Origin: Karstenula rhodostoma CBS 690.94
Lineage: Eukaryota; Ascomycota; Dothideomycetes; Pleosporales; Didymosphaeriaceae
Assembly (NCBI GenBank): GCA_010093485.1
Contig: MU001492.1
Coordinates: 460,228 to 524,227, forward strand
Length of the DNA: 64,000 nt
Direction of reading: 5' to 3'
Shown one piece after another: positions 32,646 through 43,098 of this stretch (position 1 is its first letter; the number at the start of each line of letters is the position of its first letter). Both the position numbers and the translations under genes were made by a program. The notes beneath the pieces are model-generated. The model was given only the letters and a program-made list of their open reading frames with translations. It was not told the DNA's origin and made no database searches.

Positions 32646-33078
32646 GGATCCACGTCGCGGGCAGGCCTCCAAGTAATCGCGGGCAGGCCTGCAACCGAAT
32701 CCGGTCAAGTTTCATGCAGGCCAAGGAGCCATTTTGGGATACCGCTCCATAGGGTAAATTACTATGGGGCGAAGGTTTTTTTTGATGACTGAGCTGCGGG
32801 CGATTTTATATATAGGCCACCTCCACGCTTATACGCGTACGCGTCGCAGAGCTTTCCTATGTAGCTACATTTCACCCGATCAAGTTCACCCTATTAAGCC
32901 TCTGGCAACGTTACAGCAGCTCCGCCATCAAGAAATACCGTACGCCCATAGTAAATTACACTATAACGCGGTTTATCCACATGGTGCCTTGGCCTGCAGG
33001 ACCCCCTGCACGCACTTGACCGGATTCGGTTGCAGGCCTGCCCGCGATTACTTGGAGGCCTGCCCGCGACGTGGATCC
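32646..33078. mobile_element. Mutator-like MITE, 433 bp, with 9-bp target duplication
   Basis: Arms 32646-32710 and 33014-33078 are perfect 65-bp inverted repeats starting GGATCCACGTCGCGGGCAGG; each holds CGCGGGCAGGCCT twice. Weaker inverted similarity continues inward for about 100 bases more (GCAGGCCAAGG, AATTTACTATGGG, TTGATG.C.GAGCTGC). The direct repeat TTTCCGGAC sits on both sides (32637-32645 and 33079-33087). Long arms and a 9-bp duplication point to the Mutator superfamily. No transposase frame is present. Confidence 0.88.
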
Positions 33079-33087
33079 TTTCCGGAC

Positions 33088-33705
33088 GCATGGCCGGCAT
33101 GACTTCGATAAACATGAAACCGCCTGCATCCCACGAAAAGTTTCGAACCGGGTCCTCGGCGGTTCGCTAAGATTGGGCAGCTCGCTTGGATGCCGCGAGA
33201 TGGCTAGAGAATTGCCCGAACAAGGCCTGCCGCTGTGTCGATGCGGCTCTTCCTGGCGCTTGCTTTGCCGCGTGCCTTGGCCTGCCATTGGTGGTTTAAT
33301 CTATGCACGGTCAAAGTCAACCCTCGCGCATTGTCTGACTTCTTGCCTGAACCCCGTCCGTTGCCAAACGCCCTGTCACTGTCTGAGCGGGAACCCCTCG
33401 AAGCCATGTTTGGGAGGCTCCATGGACGTCCTGTTTCAAACGTTTGATGACACGACCCACCCAGCATGAACACGATGGGAATAGTGCCTCTGATGCTGAA
33501 CTTGTATACATACTCCCATCCCACCCCCAATTGTTACTCTTCATCCGCACTCCGGTCTTCTTTGTCGCAGCAGCTTCTTTCCCTGGTCTGAGACCTCACA
33601 TTCTTTTTCAGTCACTCATTCTTCCAGTCACTCATTCACACCGAAGCTAGGCTTCCGCATTCTCTCAACCACCAAACTCAATCACCCTCAAACCTTCCAG
33701 TCAAA
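33088..33705. other. intergenic, promoter of LPMO-like gene
   Basis: About 600 bases between the Mutator-like MITE and the LPMO-like gene. A pyrimidine-rich leader with CAGTCACTCATTC twice (33611-33640) precedes the start codon. No gene seen. Confidence 0.4.
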
Positions 33706-34593
33706 ATGAAGTCCTACACCGTTGCTTTCGGCCTCGCTGCCTTGGCCACCCAGGTCTCTGCCCACGGCTACCTCACCAGCCCCAAGCCCCGTCAGCCCGG
33801 TGCTGCCCTCACCAAGGCCTGCGGTTCCCAGGTCTTCAACATGTGGAGCTCCGACATCAACGGCAACGTTCAGACTGCGCTCCAGACCGCCAGCAACCAG
33901 AACGACTACGACGCAGCTGCCTGCAACATCTGGCAGTGCAAGGGTATGAAGTTTGAGGACAACACCGACAACGTCCAGACGTACACTGCCGGCGAGAAGG
34001 TCCCCATCACCTTCAACGTTGCCGCGCCCCACACGGGTACCGCCAACATGTCCATCGTCGACACCAAGAGCAACGCCGTCATCGGCTCGCCGCTCATCTC
34101 CTGGGACGACTACGCGTCGACCGCCACCGGTGTCTCCGCCGACGAGAAGAACTTCGACATCACCATCCCGTCCGACCTCGGCTCCAAGTGCGCCACCGCC
34201 GGCGACTGCGTCCTCCAGTTCTGGTGGGACGCCCGCTCCATCGACCAGACCTACGAGTCCTGCATCGACTTCACCGTCGGCGGCTCCAGCTCCGGCGGCG
34301 ACGCTCCCAGCGCCTCTGCCCCTGCTCCCTCGGCCACCGCTCCCGCCAGCTCCGCCCCGGCCGCCAGCTCCACCGCCGCCACCGCCACCGCCTCCCCGTC
34401 CAAGGCCGCCGACGTCACCCCCGTCGCTACCTCCCCCGCCGCCTCTGCCCCTGCGCCCTCCGCCACCGGCTCTGCTGGCTCCGGCTCGTCCCTCCCCGAG
34501 GAGTTCACCGTCCAGGAGTTCATCGCCTGGTTGAAGACCGAGACCGGCACTGCCTCCAGCAAGGCCCGTCGCCACGCTCGTGCCTTCTTTTAA
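33706..34593 (+). CDS. secreted copper-LPMO-like protein (AA16-like) with Ser/Ala/Pro linker
   Basis: Single exon, 295 aa, ATG 33706 (TCAAAATGAAG). The signal peptide MKSYTVAFGLAALATQVSA is cut so that the mature protein would begin with HGYLTSPKPRQPG, an N-terminal His as needed for a copper histidine brace; a second His lies in NVAAPHTGTANMSIVD. Conserved-looking parts are CGSQVFNMWSSDINGN, CNIWQCKGMKFEDN, SWDDYA and CVLQFWWDARSIDQTYESC. The catalytic part ends near 200 and is followed by about 70 residues of Ser/Ala/Pro repeats and a conserved tail (LPEEFTVQEFIAWLKTETG, then ARRHAR). The likely role is oxidative cleavage of a wall or plant polysaccharide. The choice of AA16 over related families is from memory of sequence pattern and moderate. 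High GC3 suggests strong expression. Confidence 0.72.
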   Translation: MKSYTVAFGLAALATQVSAHGYLTSPKPRQPGAALTKACGSQVFNMWSSDINGNVQTALQTASNQNDYDAAACNIWQCKGMKFEDNTDNVQTYTAGEKVPITFNVAAPHTGTANMSIVDTKSNAVIGSPLISWDDYASTATGVSADEKNFDITIPSDLGSKCATAGDCVLQFWWDARSIDQTYESCIDFTVGGSSSGGDAPSASAPAPSATAPASSAPAASSTAATATASPSKAADVTPVATSPAASAPAPSATGSAGSGSSLPEEFTVQEFIAWLKTETGTASSKARRHARAFF

Positions 34594-35369
34594 ACGCTTC
34601 GCATCGCATCGCATTGCATTGCGCACGGATTGGTCTTGAGGACCATGAGGGGGATTACGTTCTGCTGTAGATATACATATACAAACTTTCCGAATATACT
34701 TGCCGCTTCGTTGCGGTATTACCTCTGTATCTGTTCAGACCGTGCTGTGATGCGTGCTATGCTACCGTAGAGTTTTTCACCTCCCAGTCGACTTACTTCA
34801 GCAACTCGCACCAATAACATAAGTTGTATTTACTTTCTAACCCACTTTCACGCTCTGTTCTGAGTTCGGGTTAGATCGCTTATCCATGACTCAACCGGCC
34901 GGTGAACAAGTCTACGGTAACTCGATGACCTGGAGCGGAACGTTGGTTGTGCGGAAGTATTCGTATTTCGAGACAGCCGCGTTTGCTAGCGTTACGCAAC
35001 GCTAACCACGGATTATGGGGTGGGGGTCCTGGCATCCTGCGGGGATACGAAGTAGTGTGCAGCGGCGAATGCAATACCTCTGCTATCGCAGAAAACTACA
35101 ACGCGGTCAGGACTTCCTGGCGAATCCACACTCGACCGAACTAGGGGCGTCTCTAGAGACACCGCGTGTATGGTTCGTACGCCGTAGACTGAGAACAGAA
35201 GTCGGGCTCGACGTCTGTCACGTCGTCTGTGAAGGAGTAGTACTCCCACTTCCAGCAATTAACTTCTCTCATAGTGAACAGCACCAACCCTCGGAGCCGT
35301 TTGACCGAACTATGTAGTACCCCTAGATATCTCCTTATCACTAGGTAGTTGCAATGGCAGCTTTACACA
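34594..35369. other. intergenic
   Basis: About 780 bases downstream of the LPMO-like gene. A short GCATC-type repeat lies at 34597-34622. No supportable gene. Confidence 0.4.
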
Positions 35370-35835
35370 AAAAAAGTTAACTTTGGTGTTTCTTGAAGCA
35401 GAATTGGACAGGTTTGATGCATACAAAACGTTGTTGTCCAGTGGACCAAGCCATACCAGCACTCGGTGGGCATCTTGGTAGATATTCGGGATAAATTTGA
35501 CTTGCTGGGCTCGCGGAGATCTTATTACTTAATACAGATCCCATCAATCCATAAAACTCTTTCCGGCAAGCAGAAGCTATACGGTTTTCTGATTGTTGAC
35601 TCAAACTACAAAGTAGTGTCCCGTAAAGTGATAGACAAACATGGACTGACTGCCGTCCAAACGTGATACAAAAGGAAGCGTTATGAGTGGAGCAGAAGCT
35701 ATACAATGCCTCGGCGAAATTGGCAGTGATGTATATGGTCGCGTGCGGTTTTTCATCCTCGATTCGTCCGGCATCGTGTGGTTGCACAATTGCCGCATGG
35801 GTGATTTCCGGATCTCCTCAAGTGCATGAGACTAA
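35370..35835 (-). pseudogene. HET-domain (heterokaryon incompatibility) gene relic, interrupted
   Basis: Read on the minus strand, fragments in several frames line up in order with the HET domain: a degraded SYVWG box at 35812-35832 (reads SCT-stop-GDPEITH), ATIYITANFAEALYSFC, LPERVLWIDGICI, DLRE, AQQVKFIPNIYQDAHRVLVW and LGPLDNNVLYAS. Known HET domains read YVWGDP, ITxNL..AL, RVLWIDAICINQ and IYxxAxxVLVWLG in this order. Stops lie where TGG is expected (now TGA) and at TAA-TAA just after GICIK, where the family has NQ; such changes fit C-to-T decay (RIP-like). A frameshift follows DLRE. A 108-bp insertion with a 14-bp direct repeat splits the domain. Only part of the domain remains and no start was found. 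HET proteins trigger self/non-self cell death on hyphal fusion; this copy is dead. Confidence 0.8.
35583..35690 (+). mobile_element. 108-bp insertion, arm of the 42038 element family, 14-bp target duplication
   Basis: AGCAGAAGCTATAC occurs at 35569-35582 and again at 35691-35704, bracketing this segment. The inserted sequence begins GGTTTTCTGATTGTTGAC and for about 95 bases resembles the arms of the element at 42038-42496. Removing the insertion and one repeat copy (122 bp) rejoins EALYSFC to LPERVLW in the HET frame, which shows which part is foreign. Confidence 0.8.
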
Positions 35836-37111
35836 GGGTAGTAAGGTTAAGATTAGGTAGGATTAGAGTTAGATAGGATTGGGGTTCACGTATAGGATTA
35901 GGGTAGAGGAATCACCTCTCACCAAATAATTAGCTAGGTTCTTAATTAGGATAGATGATATTGCTTATCAGGGTACACGCGAACACCTGCCCATCAATAC
36001 TAGCAGCGTGGATCCCGATCCGGGGTATAGAGTCGGGAGGGCCCGGAAGGAGCGTCAACAAGCGAACCTCGCATCGCTCATTGTTCAGTGGTGAGTGGTA
36101 ATAGCGATTCTTCTCATGCTGAGTACCCTCCTAGTAACGACTGTTCCTGTGCGTCCCTCCAAGTGTTATATCGTGCCTGAGTTTGGACCCTACATCCTCA
36201 CTCGCTAGGCCAGAACAGCTTCGTAACATACACCCTGATCATCTAGGATCGTAGTTTAGACGATTCCTTGTTCGTGGACCTATGGGAAGATGTAATCGTG
36301 CTGACAAAAGCGGTCTTCGCAGGGACACCAGAGCATTCCACCACTGAAGTCTCTGCAACGATAACATGCAAAAATGACGACAGGTTCCATCCCAGAAAAA
36401 GCATCAAGTCCGACTTTATCCGGGACAGTGTTGAGGTCCGTTCCCTACAGGTCTCTAATGATACTGCTTCTGCGCCGATTTGTTTGCCTTGAATTGTTCC
36501 CACAAGATTGAAGCTCTTGTGGTAGCGTTTCTTTGATGCCTCGGTCCATGATTCGGCCCGACCTCACAACAGATCTGAACCTTCTCCCTGGGATCGTTCC
36601 GGCCGAATGGTTTGATCAAGGTACCGGTATCCGACGTCTGTACATACTATCAACATTGAAAGACCAATTGAATTTCCACATCATGTTTGTAATCTGCACA
36701 CGACGCACGGCGGTGTGATGTGTAGTTCCAAGCTCCCCACACTCCTACGGAAAGAAAATACCCGGATCTTGGTATCCGCCTCCGCGCGCCGACGGAGATA
36801 TAGTAAGGAGAGTATTGGTAAAAAGAGTCGTGCGCTATCCGACTTTTACGTTTCCGCAAGAGCCCACACATTGCCATCGGGGGCGAGTTCGGCCGATTCC
36901 CGCTTTCTGGGGTTGCATGATCGTCGTCATTGGTACATTTCGTCATGTATTGTGGACCCCTTGCACCTGTGCAAAAATCATCTGTAGGAAGTACGTACAT
37001 ATACAACTTCCGGGTGTTCCGATTCCCTAACTGCAATAATTTGAACTCTACGACTGCAATTGACACGTTCCGCTATATCATTCAAGCTATTTGTTTAGAC
37101 ACAATCCCACC
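35836..37111. other. gene-poor stretch
   Basis: About 1.3 kb. 35836-35990 is AT-rich with degenerate TTAGG-like words. A minus-strand frame at 36243-36503 is open but not recognised. The last part should hold the promoter of the flavin oxidoreductase gene. Confidence 0.4.
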
Positions 37112-38557
37112 ATGGCTCCCCGACGATATGAAGCAGAGAAGAAGGACCCGGCGCCTTTGGCGAAGCCGCTGCCCTTTGAATTCTCCAAAGTCACCGCACA
37201 AAATCGGTTTCTCAAGGGCGCAATGACTGAGCGTCTCTCTTCCTGGGACCCAAAGAACCTCGAAGCCCGCGGTGTACCATCAAAGAACCTCATCAACGTT
37301 TACCGGAGATGGGGAGAGGGCGAATTTGGTGTTATTCTCACCGGCAACATCATGGTTGAGTACGACCACCTGGAGGCGGCGGGAAACCCCATCATTCCTC
37401 GCGGCGCACCTTACGAGGGCGAGCGGTTCGAGAACTTCAAGGAGCTTGCTACCCAGTCGAAGAAGCACGGTTCCTTGATTGTTGGACAGGTGTCTCACCC
37501 CGGTCGTCAAGTGACGGAAAGCATCCAAAAGAACCCCATCTCTACTTCCGACGGTACGATACTCCCCGGTACCAAGTTGATGTCTTATATGTAGACACTT
37601 GGTACACAAACCCACTTTTGTGACTCAGCTGACTTTGTATCGGCGAGTATAGTGCAGCTTGAGGGCAATGTCATGGGTATGACTTTCGCAAAGCCGCGCG
37701 CAGCGACCGACGAGGACATCAAGAATGTGATTGAGGGCTTCGCGCACGCTGCAGAGTACTTGGAGAAGGCCGGATACGATGGTATCCAGTTGCACGGCGC
37801 CCACGGGTATCTTCTCGCTCAGTTCTTGTCGCCTACGACCAACCGTCGCTCCGACAAGTACGGCGGATCGCTAGAGAACCGCGCTCGGATCATCATCGAG
37901 ATTGGACAGGAAGTACGCCGCCGCACGTCATCTAAGTTCGTGCTCGGCATCAAGCTCAATTCTGTCGAGTTCCAAGAAAAGGGCTTCGACACGGAAGAGG
38001 CAGGCATTCTTTGCAAGCTTCTTGAGGACAACCAGTTCGACTTCGTCGAGCTTTCAGGTGGTACTTACGAGTCCCTCGCGTTTGGGCACAAGAAGGAGTC
38101 GACGAAGAAGCGGGAAGCTTTCTTCCTGGACTTCGCTGAGAAAATCACACCCTCGTTGACGAAGACGAAGACCTACGTAACAGGCGGCTTCAAGAGCGCA
38201 GCTGCCATGGTCGACGCATTGAGCACCGTTGACGGCGTTGGTCTTGCCCGTCCGGTCTGCCTCGAGCCCGAGCTGCCGAAGGACATCATCAACGGCAAGG
38301 TCCATGCAGCCATCAACCAGCTCACAGACGACAACGACTTTGGCGCAACGAACGTGGCTGCGGGAACGCAGATCAGGCAACTCGGAAAGGACCAGCAGCC
38401 CATTGATCTGAGCGATGAGAAGAACCTCGAGGCGTTCCAGAAAGATGTGGGTACTTGGCAACAGGGGTTCTCGGAGGACAAAGACGGAAGCAAGTACGGT
38501 TACGTCGATATCGACAGTGTGGAGGCCGTCCCTTATGGTAGCGCAGCGTCTGCTTAG
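37112..38557 (+). CDS. NADH:flavin oxidoreductase, Old Yellow Enzyme family
   Basis: FMN-dependent ene-reductase-type enzyme, 448 aa. Exons 37112-37553 and 37653-38557; the 99-nt intron (GTACGA...GAGTATAG) joins STSD to VQLEGNVMGMTFAKP, a junction motif conserved in fungal members. ATG 37112 is in a CACCATGG context. Family marks: LKGAMTERLSSW near the start, GVILTGNIMVEYDHLE, LIVGQVSHPGRQ, then YDGIQLHGAHGYLLAQFLSP with the paired His expected to bind substrate, TNRRSDKYGGSLENRARI and LNSVEF. The C-terminal extension beyond the TIM barrel (about 70 residues ending GYVDIDSVEAVPYG) is usual in this fungal subgroup. Substrate unknown; candidates are enones and xenobiotics. Confidence 0.9.
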
Positions 38558-38634
38558 GCCGTGAATTAAACTGAATTATGTGGGTATCGATAATGTACAT
38601 AGCCAATATATCATAATGCGCACTAATTACGTTG

Positions 38635-39817
38635 CTACACCTGGTCCGTCACTATTTCGAAGCGAGTTTTACGCAACGGTGTTTCATCACCAAAGTTGCT
38701 CCGCGGCAGTTCGCCCGAACTCTTCGAGCTGGAGCTGGAGTCCTTGACAGGAGCTTCTTCGCTGACGACGTGGAAGTCGGTGCGGAAATGTATGCCGCCA
38801 AAGTCCTCGTCCGAACCAGTGTGCTGATGTCCCGATGTGACGCCCGTCGCCGACGTGAGGTGGAACGACCGCTGCGGGTTCGCGGGGAATTGTGGGTTGT
38901 TGTTGGTCTGGGACTTGTCCGGTGCTGATGACGACTGTCCGAATGCGTGGAGGGCCATGTCGTTCTCGGATTGGCCCCTCGCGAGACGAACGACAAGGGA
39001 AGCCATTGTCATCTCGATGTTGAGCTTCACCATGTAGGTTACAGGGTGGAATTGGATGTACACGATCTGGTTCCTGAGGAACATGAGACCGATGAGCATG
39101 CCCTGTGGTGTGTCAGTTGAGTCCCTTGGATGGCATATAGCTCGCAAACGTACATCCATCGCAATAGAGAGAACCATAAGCCGCGCGTTAAACTTGATCA
39201 GCGGTTGGTATTTCACAAGCCCGTGTTGTTGGACGAGGCGTTGTTTGACAGTCCGTAGGAAGTACCAGTTGAGTCCAGCGTCCACGATCAAGATAAGGAC
39301 CTTGGAAATCTTATCCCACACTTCGTTGATCTGGACGAAAACTTGCGACGGAGGAGGGTCCATGTGTGCTGGGATCCATATGACCATTACCAAGATGTTG
39401 ATGGTAGTGATGATGAGGACAGTGCCCCATTTGATCCTCCACACAGTGCGTCGATGCTCCGCAATGAGCGCGATTCGGTTGATGATAATCTGCATCAGCA
39501 GCTGGATCTCGAAAACCCAACACAGCAAGATAAAGAACAGTGTTGGAACCCTATTTGAGTATTAGCCACTACTTAATTCTGCCTTTGGTGTACACTCACG
39601 TCGGCCCGATATACCCATCTAAGAACACCCATCCTATGATCGCGATAACGATGTTTGCAATGACTTCACCCCAAAGCATGTAAATGTACGCGCTGCGCAG
39701 AGGGTTCTTGTTGCGAATCGTCTGCTTGATGGCCTCCCATACCGTCAAGAAGCCGAAGCCGACGGTGAAGCCTGCAGCAAGCGCGGAGAGCTGGGTGTCG
39801 GACTTGGTTGTTGCCAT
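38635..39817 (-). CDS. multi-span fungal membrane protein, unknown
   Basis: Exons 39600-39817, 39154-39550 and 38635-39102 (minus) encode 360 aa. Introns: 49 nt (GTGAGT...GGCTAATACTCAAATAG), joining YIGPT to VPTLFFILL, and 51 nt (GTACGT...CACCACAG), joining SIAMD to GMLIGLMFL. About seven hydrophobic segments occupy the first 250 residues (including LAAGFTVGFGFLTVW, GEVIANIVIAIIGWVFL, VLIITTINILVMVIWI); the last 110 residues are a Ser-rich cytosolic tail ending RKTRFEIVTDQV. The layout recalls fungal seven-span proteins of unknown function; no GPCR signature was recognised. ATG 39817 is chosen because upstream in-frame codons lack a good ATG. Its 3' end is 77 bases from the convergent flavin oxidoreductase gene. 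Confidence 0.75.
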
Positions 39818-42037
39818 TGTTGTCGTCCGAACACTCTGCTGTCCCGGTATTGAAGATAAGGAGAGTGAAGGACCCAAGAACGGACTTGTCAATCAGTAGG
39901 GGTAAGCCCTTGCGCACTTGATATTTCAAGACATTACCGATACAAATTAATCGCGAGTTTTCTCCCCTGATGCAACTGCCGGTCAACCAATGACACCCCC
40001 AGCTGAAGCTTCCTGACTCGAAGGAAAGCTTGATCAGCTAGAACATCGTGCTCAACAACTAGTCTCCGCGTTTCTCCACTCTGCCACGTGCAGATCTGTG
40101 ACAGTTCGTCCTACGGAATCGCTAAGAGGGCCATCACCTGTGAGCATACAGTCTAGAAGGGGATGACGTTGGGCTAGGACAGGACTCACATCCCAGCCGT
40201 GGTCGAATTGCCAAACCTCTTCCAGGTAAAACTGCAGAAGTGGGCAATAAGTCCACGTGTGGCTGCATCAGATGCTGAAACTTGCACCAGTTCTGCGCAT
40301 GCTCCGGCTTGATACAATGCCTGTGTCTATCATCTGTTACACCAAACCCACAAGACGCACTCTTCCGAAAGGTAAAGATTTCCTTGCTGAGCTGCATGAA
40401 ATGTCACCAACCAAGTCACGGAGCCGACCTTTCCAGACAGAGTGCTGTGACCGAGTAAGTGTCGCCGATTGTTGGCCGACCCGACGCGAATCGTACTCGC
40501 TTCGACGTGCGCGAACGCTATCTGATGAGACCTCGAGAGTAAATGCAGGGACCGCATCCCACGCATCCATCTGCATCTGAACCTCGCAGATCATAATGTC
40601 ATTCGGCAGACAATGCTGTACCGATGAAGGTATCGCGCACTACCTTTTGTGGGTGCTAAGCTACTAATCAGCCCTCACCCGGTGCTCTCCACACTTGCCG
40701 CCACAGGGTTCCGCTACCACGCGCTTCCGACGCTACCGGTTTTTCTTCCAACCCGGCCCGCTCCCGCTACCTCGGACATGGCACCTATCACCGGTACAGC
40801 GCTGGACGAATACCGAAGTACGAAAGTACCTCGGCTGCAGGTATCCTTTGCAATCTCGTGGAAGGGGTTCAAACCCCCCATTTGCTTTCTCTCAACACGC
40901 CCATTGCTCATGGGCAATATCTCGCGACTTCGCCTACTAGTGTGCTGTCAGACGATATGTCACCGTAGCTTAATCATAGGTAAGTTACAGCGAGCGCCTA
41001 GATGATGAGCGGGCAGCGATGCGTGCAGACGACGTACCTGGCGACAGTCGAGACTGAGGACCATCGGCGCCCTCCGATGACATTGCCCCTAGCCTCTGCC
41101 TGTTTCAAGAGTAGTGGAGGAGACACCTGCCCGCGAAGGGACTTAACCGCATAATTGTTGCCCACAAATGTATTGCGGTTGACACCTTTTGCGCTGGATG
41201 AGGTCTTATGTCCTTACTCGAGTACCAGTCCTTTGGTTATCGCATGGATGATGCCTTGAAGACTGACAGGCGATCGACGTTTAGCGATACGAACCGGAGA
41301 CGTGCCCCGGTGACGAAACCGTGCGCACGTACGAACTGAGGGTCCTCGAGTTCGAAAGGGGAAGGTCCCACCCGACTCTCTGGGATCGTTCGTCATCGGC
41401 ACACACATATATCTATAGTACTCGCTCTATGAGGGGACGATTTTCTCATTTTGTTTGGCACTAACATTTTGCCCTGAAGTAAGGTAGAACGGACTCAAAA
41501 GAGTAAAAACAGACTCTACGAAGAAGCTCGTTTTTAGTGTCACCATTGCCTACCTTAAAATTAGCGCGGGTGGTGACACTAAAAACGAGCTCCTTCGGAA
41601 ATCACTGCTGTATGCAGGACAAAGTGGTATCAGTGCAGTTTCTGTAGGCGAGTACTTTGGTACTTCAAGCTTTGCAGGCCCCTGACGACGTTTCGTATTC
41701 ATGCTTGGATGTTTCCACGATTCAAGATGCGCATGAAGAGCGCCGTTATCCGACGCTAGAAGCACATTAACCGATGCGATATCTGCTGCTGAACCCACTC
41801 TTCGATCAGCATACCATCATGCGTTCCTGTACCCACGTCGTGCAACATGAAACCTCGACGGCGACGTATCGCTCATAGTCACATAGCTGTCCCACATCCA
41901 CCTTCCACCACACGCTCACTCTTCTACCTGCGGTTACGTGCCCTGTCTCGTCGGGAAGCAGGGCCCCGAGCCTTCCGCTGCAGACTTCCAGTCGTCCTTT
42001 TCGGCACCGGCCACCCCCACATGCATACCCTTCCATA
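39818..42037. other. gene-poor stretch
   Basis: About 2.2 kb without a supportable gene. Short frames at 40134-40397 (minus), 40649-41005 (plus, including MAPITGTALDEYRSTKVPR) and 41550-41798 (minus) could be gene remnants, but none was recognised. It contains the hairpin at 41519-41597. Confidence 0.4.
41519..41597. repeat. 79-bp near-perfect hairpin
   Basis: Arms 41519-41545 and 41571-41597 are 27-bp inverted repeats with one mismatch (AGCTCGTTTTTAGTGTCACC in the left arm), separated by 25 bases. It could be a minimal foldback element or solo MITE; no clear target duplication was seen. Confidence 0.7.
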
Positions 42038-42496
42038 ATTTTCTGATTGTTGACACGAACCACAAAGTGGTGTCCTAATAAATAGTAGATAAACATATAG
42101 ACTACCACCTAAAAGTAATATAAAATAAAGCGTTAACGCCTTGGCCACTTTTTGGGTCCCTTCGTGCATTGGCAAAGCAAAACGCTTTATTGTCGCCCCA
42201 CTTCATTGACCTACCCGCCCTCATAGTCACCATATACGACATATATATGTAGCGTTACAAGTAGATAAGTAAAGGATTAGGCAAATAAGCAAGGTTCAGC
42301 AGACTGCCTAATAAAAGTTTAGTTAGGATACGATCGCTTTCTTCTTATTGCCACAGGTATAGGTGTCGTCATTTTATGGTACTTTTAGGCGGCAGCCCAT
42401 ATTTTTGTCTATCACTTCAAGGGACACCACTTTGTGGTTCGTGTCAACAATCAGAAAATCATCATAGGTGTCGCAGCGCTGCCACGCTGCGGCATG
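42038..42496. mobile_element. foldback/MITE-like element with 10-bp target duplication
   Basis: Arms 42038-42075 and 42422-42459 are perfect 38-bp inverted repeats starting ATTTTCTGATTGTTGACACG; similarity continues inward to about 95 bases (GATAGACAAA, CCTAAAAGTA, ATAAAAT). CCCTTCCATA occurs directly before the left arm (42028-42037) and again at 42497-42506, so the element may extend 37 bases past the right arm; that tail forms its own small hairpin (CGCAGCG...CGCTGCG). No transposase frame. Related to the insertion at 35583. Confidence 0.75.
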
Positions 42497-42506
42497 CCCT
42501 TCCATA

Positions 42507-43098
42507 CTCCAACACACCAATGCGAAAACTAGTTAGTATGCACGCGTGTCCGCGAACCCACAAACCCACACACTTCCCCGACGGCTTAATTGTTCTCTCC
42601 TAGCACCTCCTCCCACCAGCACCCATCCCATCCTATCCCGAAACCCACCTCCCCCTTCCCCCCAAGCCTCTCACCCCCTCTTCACCCACCCGCCCTAAAT
42701 CCCCAGCCCGACACACCCATCACCCCTTCCACAACCCAGCACCTCAAACGTAGACATTCGAATGCATAGCCGCTAGTGTGCCAACTTTGGCAAGCAAACC
42801 TGGCTCGCAGGAAACACCGAACGCAGGGTTACAGTGCCGGCACCCCAAGCACATCCCATACACCACTACCTACCAATATACCATTCCTGGTGCGCCAAAA
42901 AAAAAAAAAAAAAAACGCAACACGGTTTCCACCGAAAGCCGAGTTACGACCGACCCCAGCACACACGCTTATCAGCTACCGCAAAAGGTGTTGATTGATC
43001 TAGCCAGCACACTCCCCCAGCCAGACATGCACCACCTTCCTTCCATCCTCCATCCCCTTGCAAAGAAACCCACACACTCCCCTCCCCTCCCCACACCC
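42507..43098. other. intergenic with poly-A tract
   Basis: C-rich sequence downstream of the FIG4-like gene. A run of 19 A at 42897-42915 lies about 180 bases beyond its stop codon. No gene seen. Confidence 0.4.

Noticed and set aside
33688..34626. 312-codon Gly-rich antisense frame over the LPMO-like gene
   Set aside because: Mirror of Ser/Ala/Pro codons on the sense strand; no start context or motif.
36243..36503. 86-codon minus-strand frame with protein-like composition
   Set aside because: Possibly a gene remnant, but no family could be named and no flanking exon was found.
40855..40885. GGGGTTCAAACCCCC resembling a tRNA T-arm
   Set aside because: No matching acceptor stem, D-arm or anticodon arm could be built around it.
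41550..41798. 82-codon minus-strand frame (ADIASVNVLLASDNGALHAH)
   Set aside because: Protein-like but unrecognised and overlapping the hairpin; not enough to call a gene or relic.
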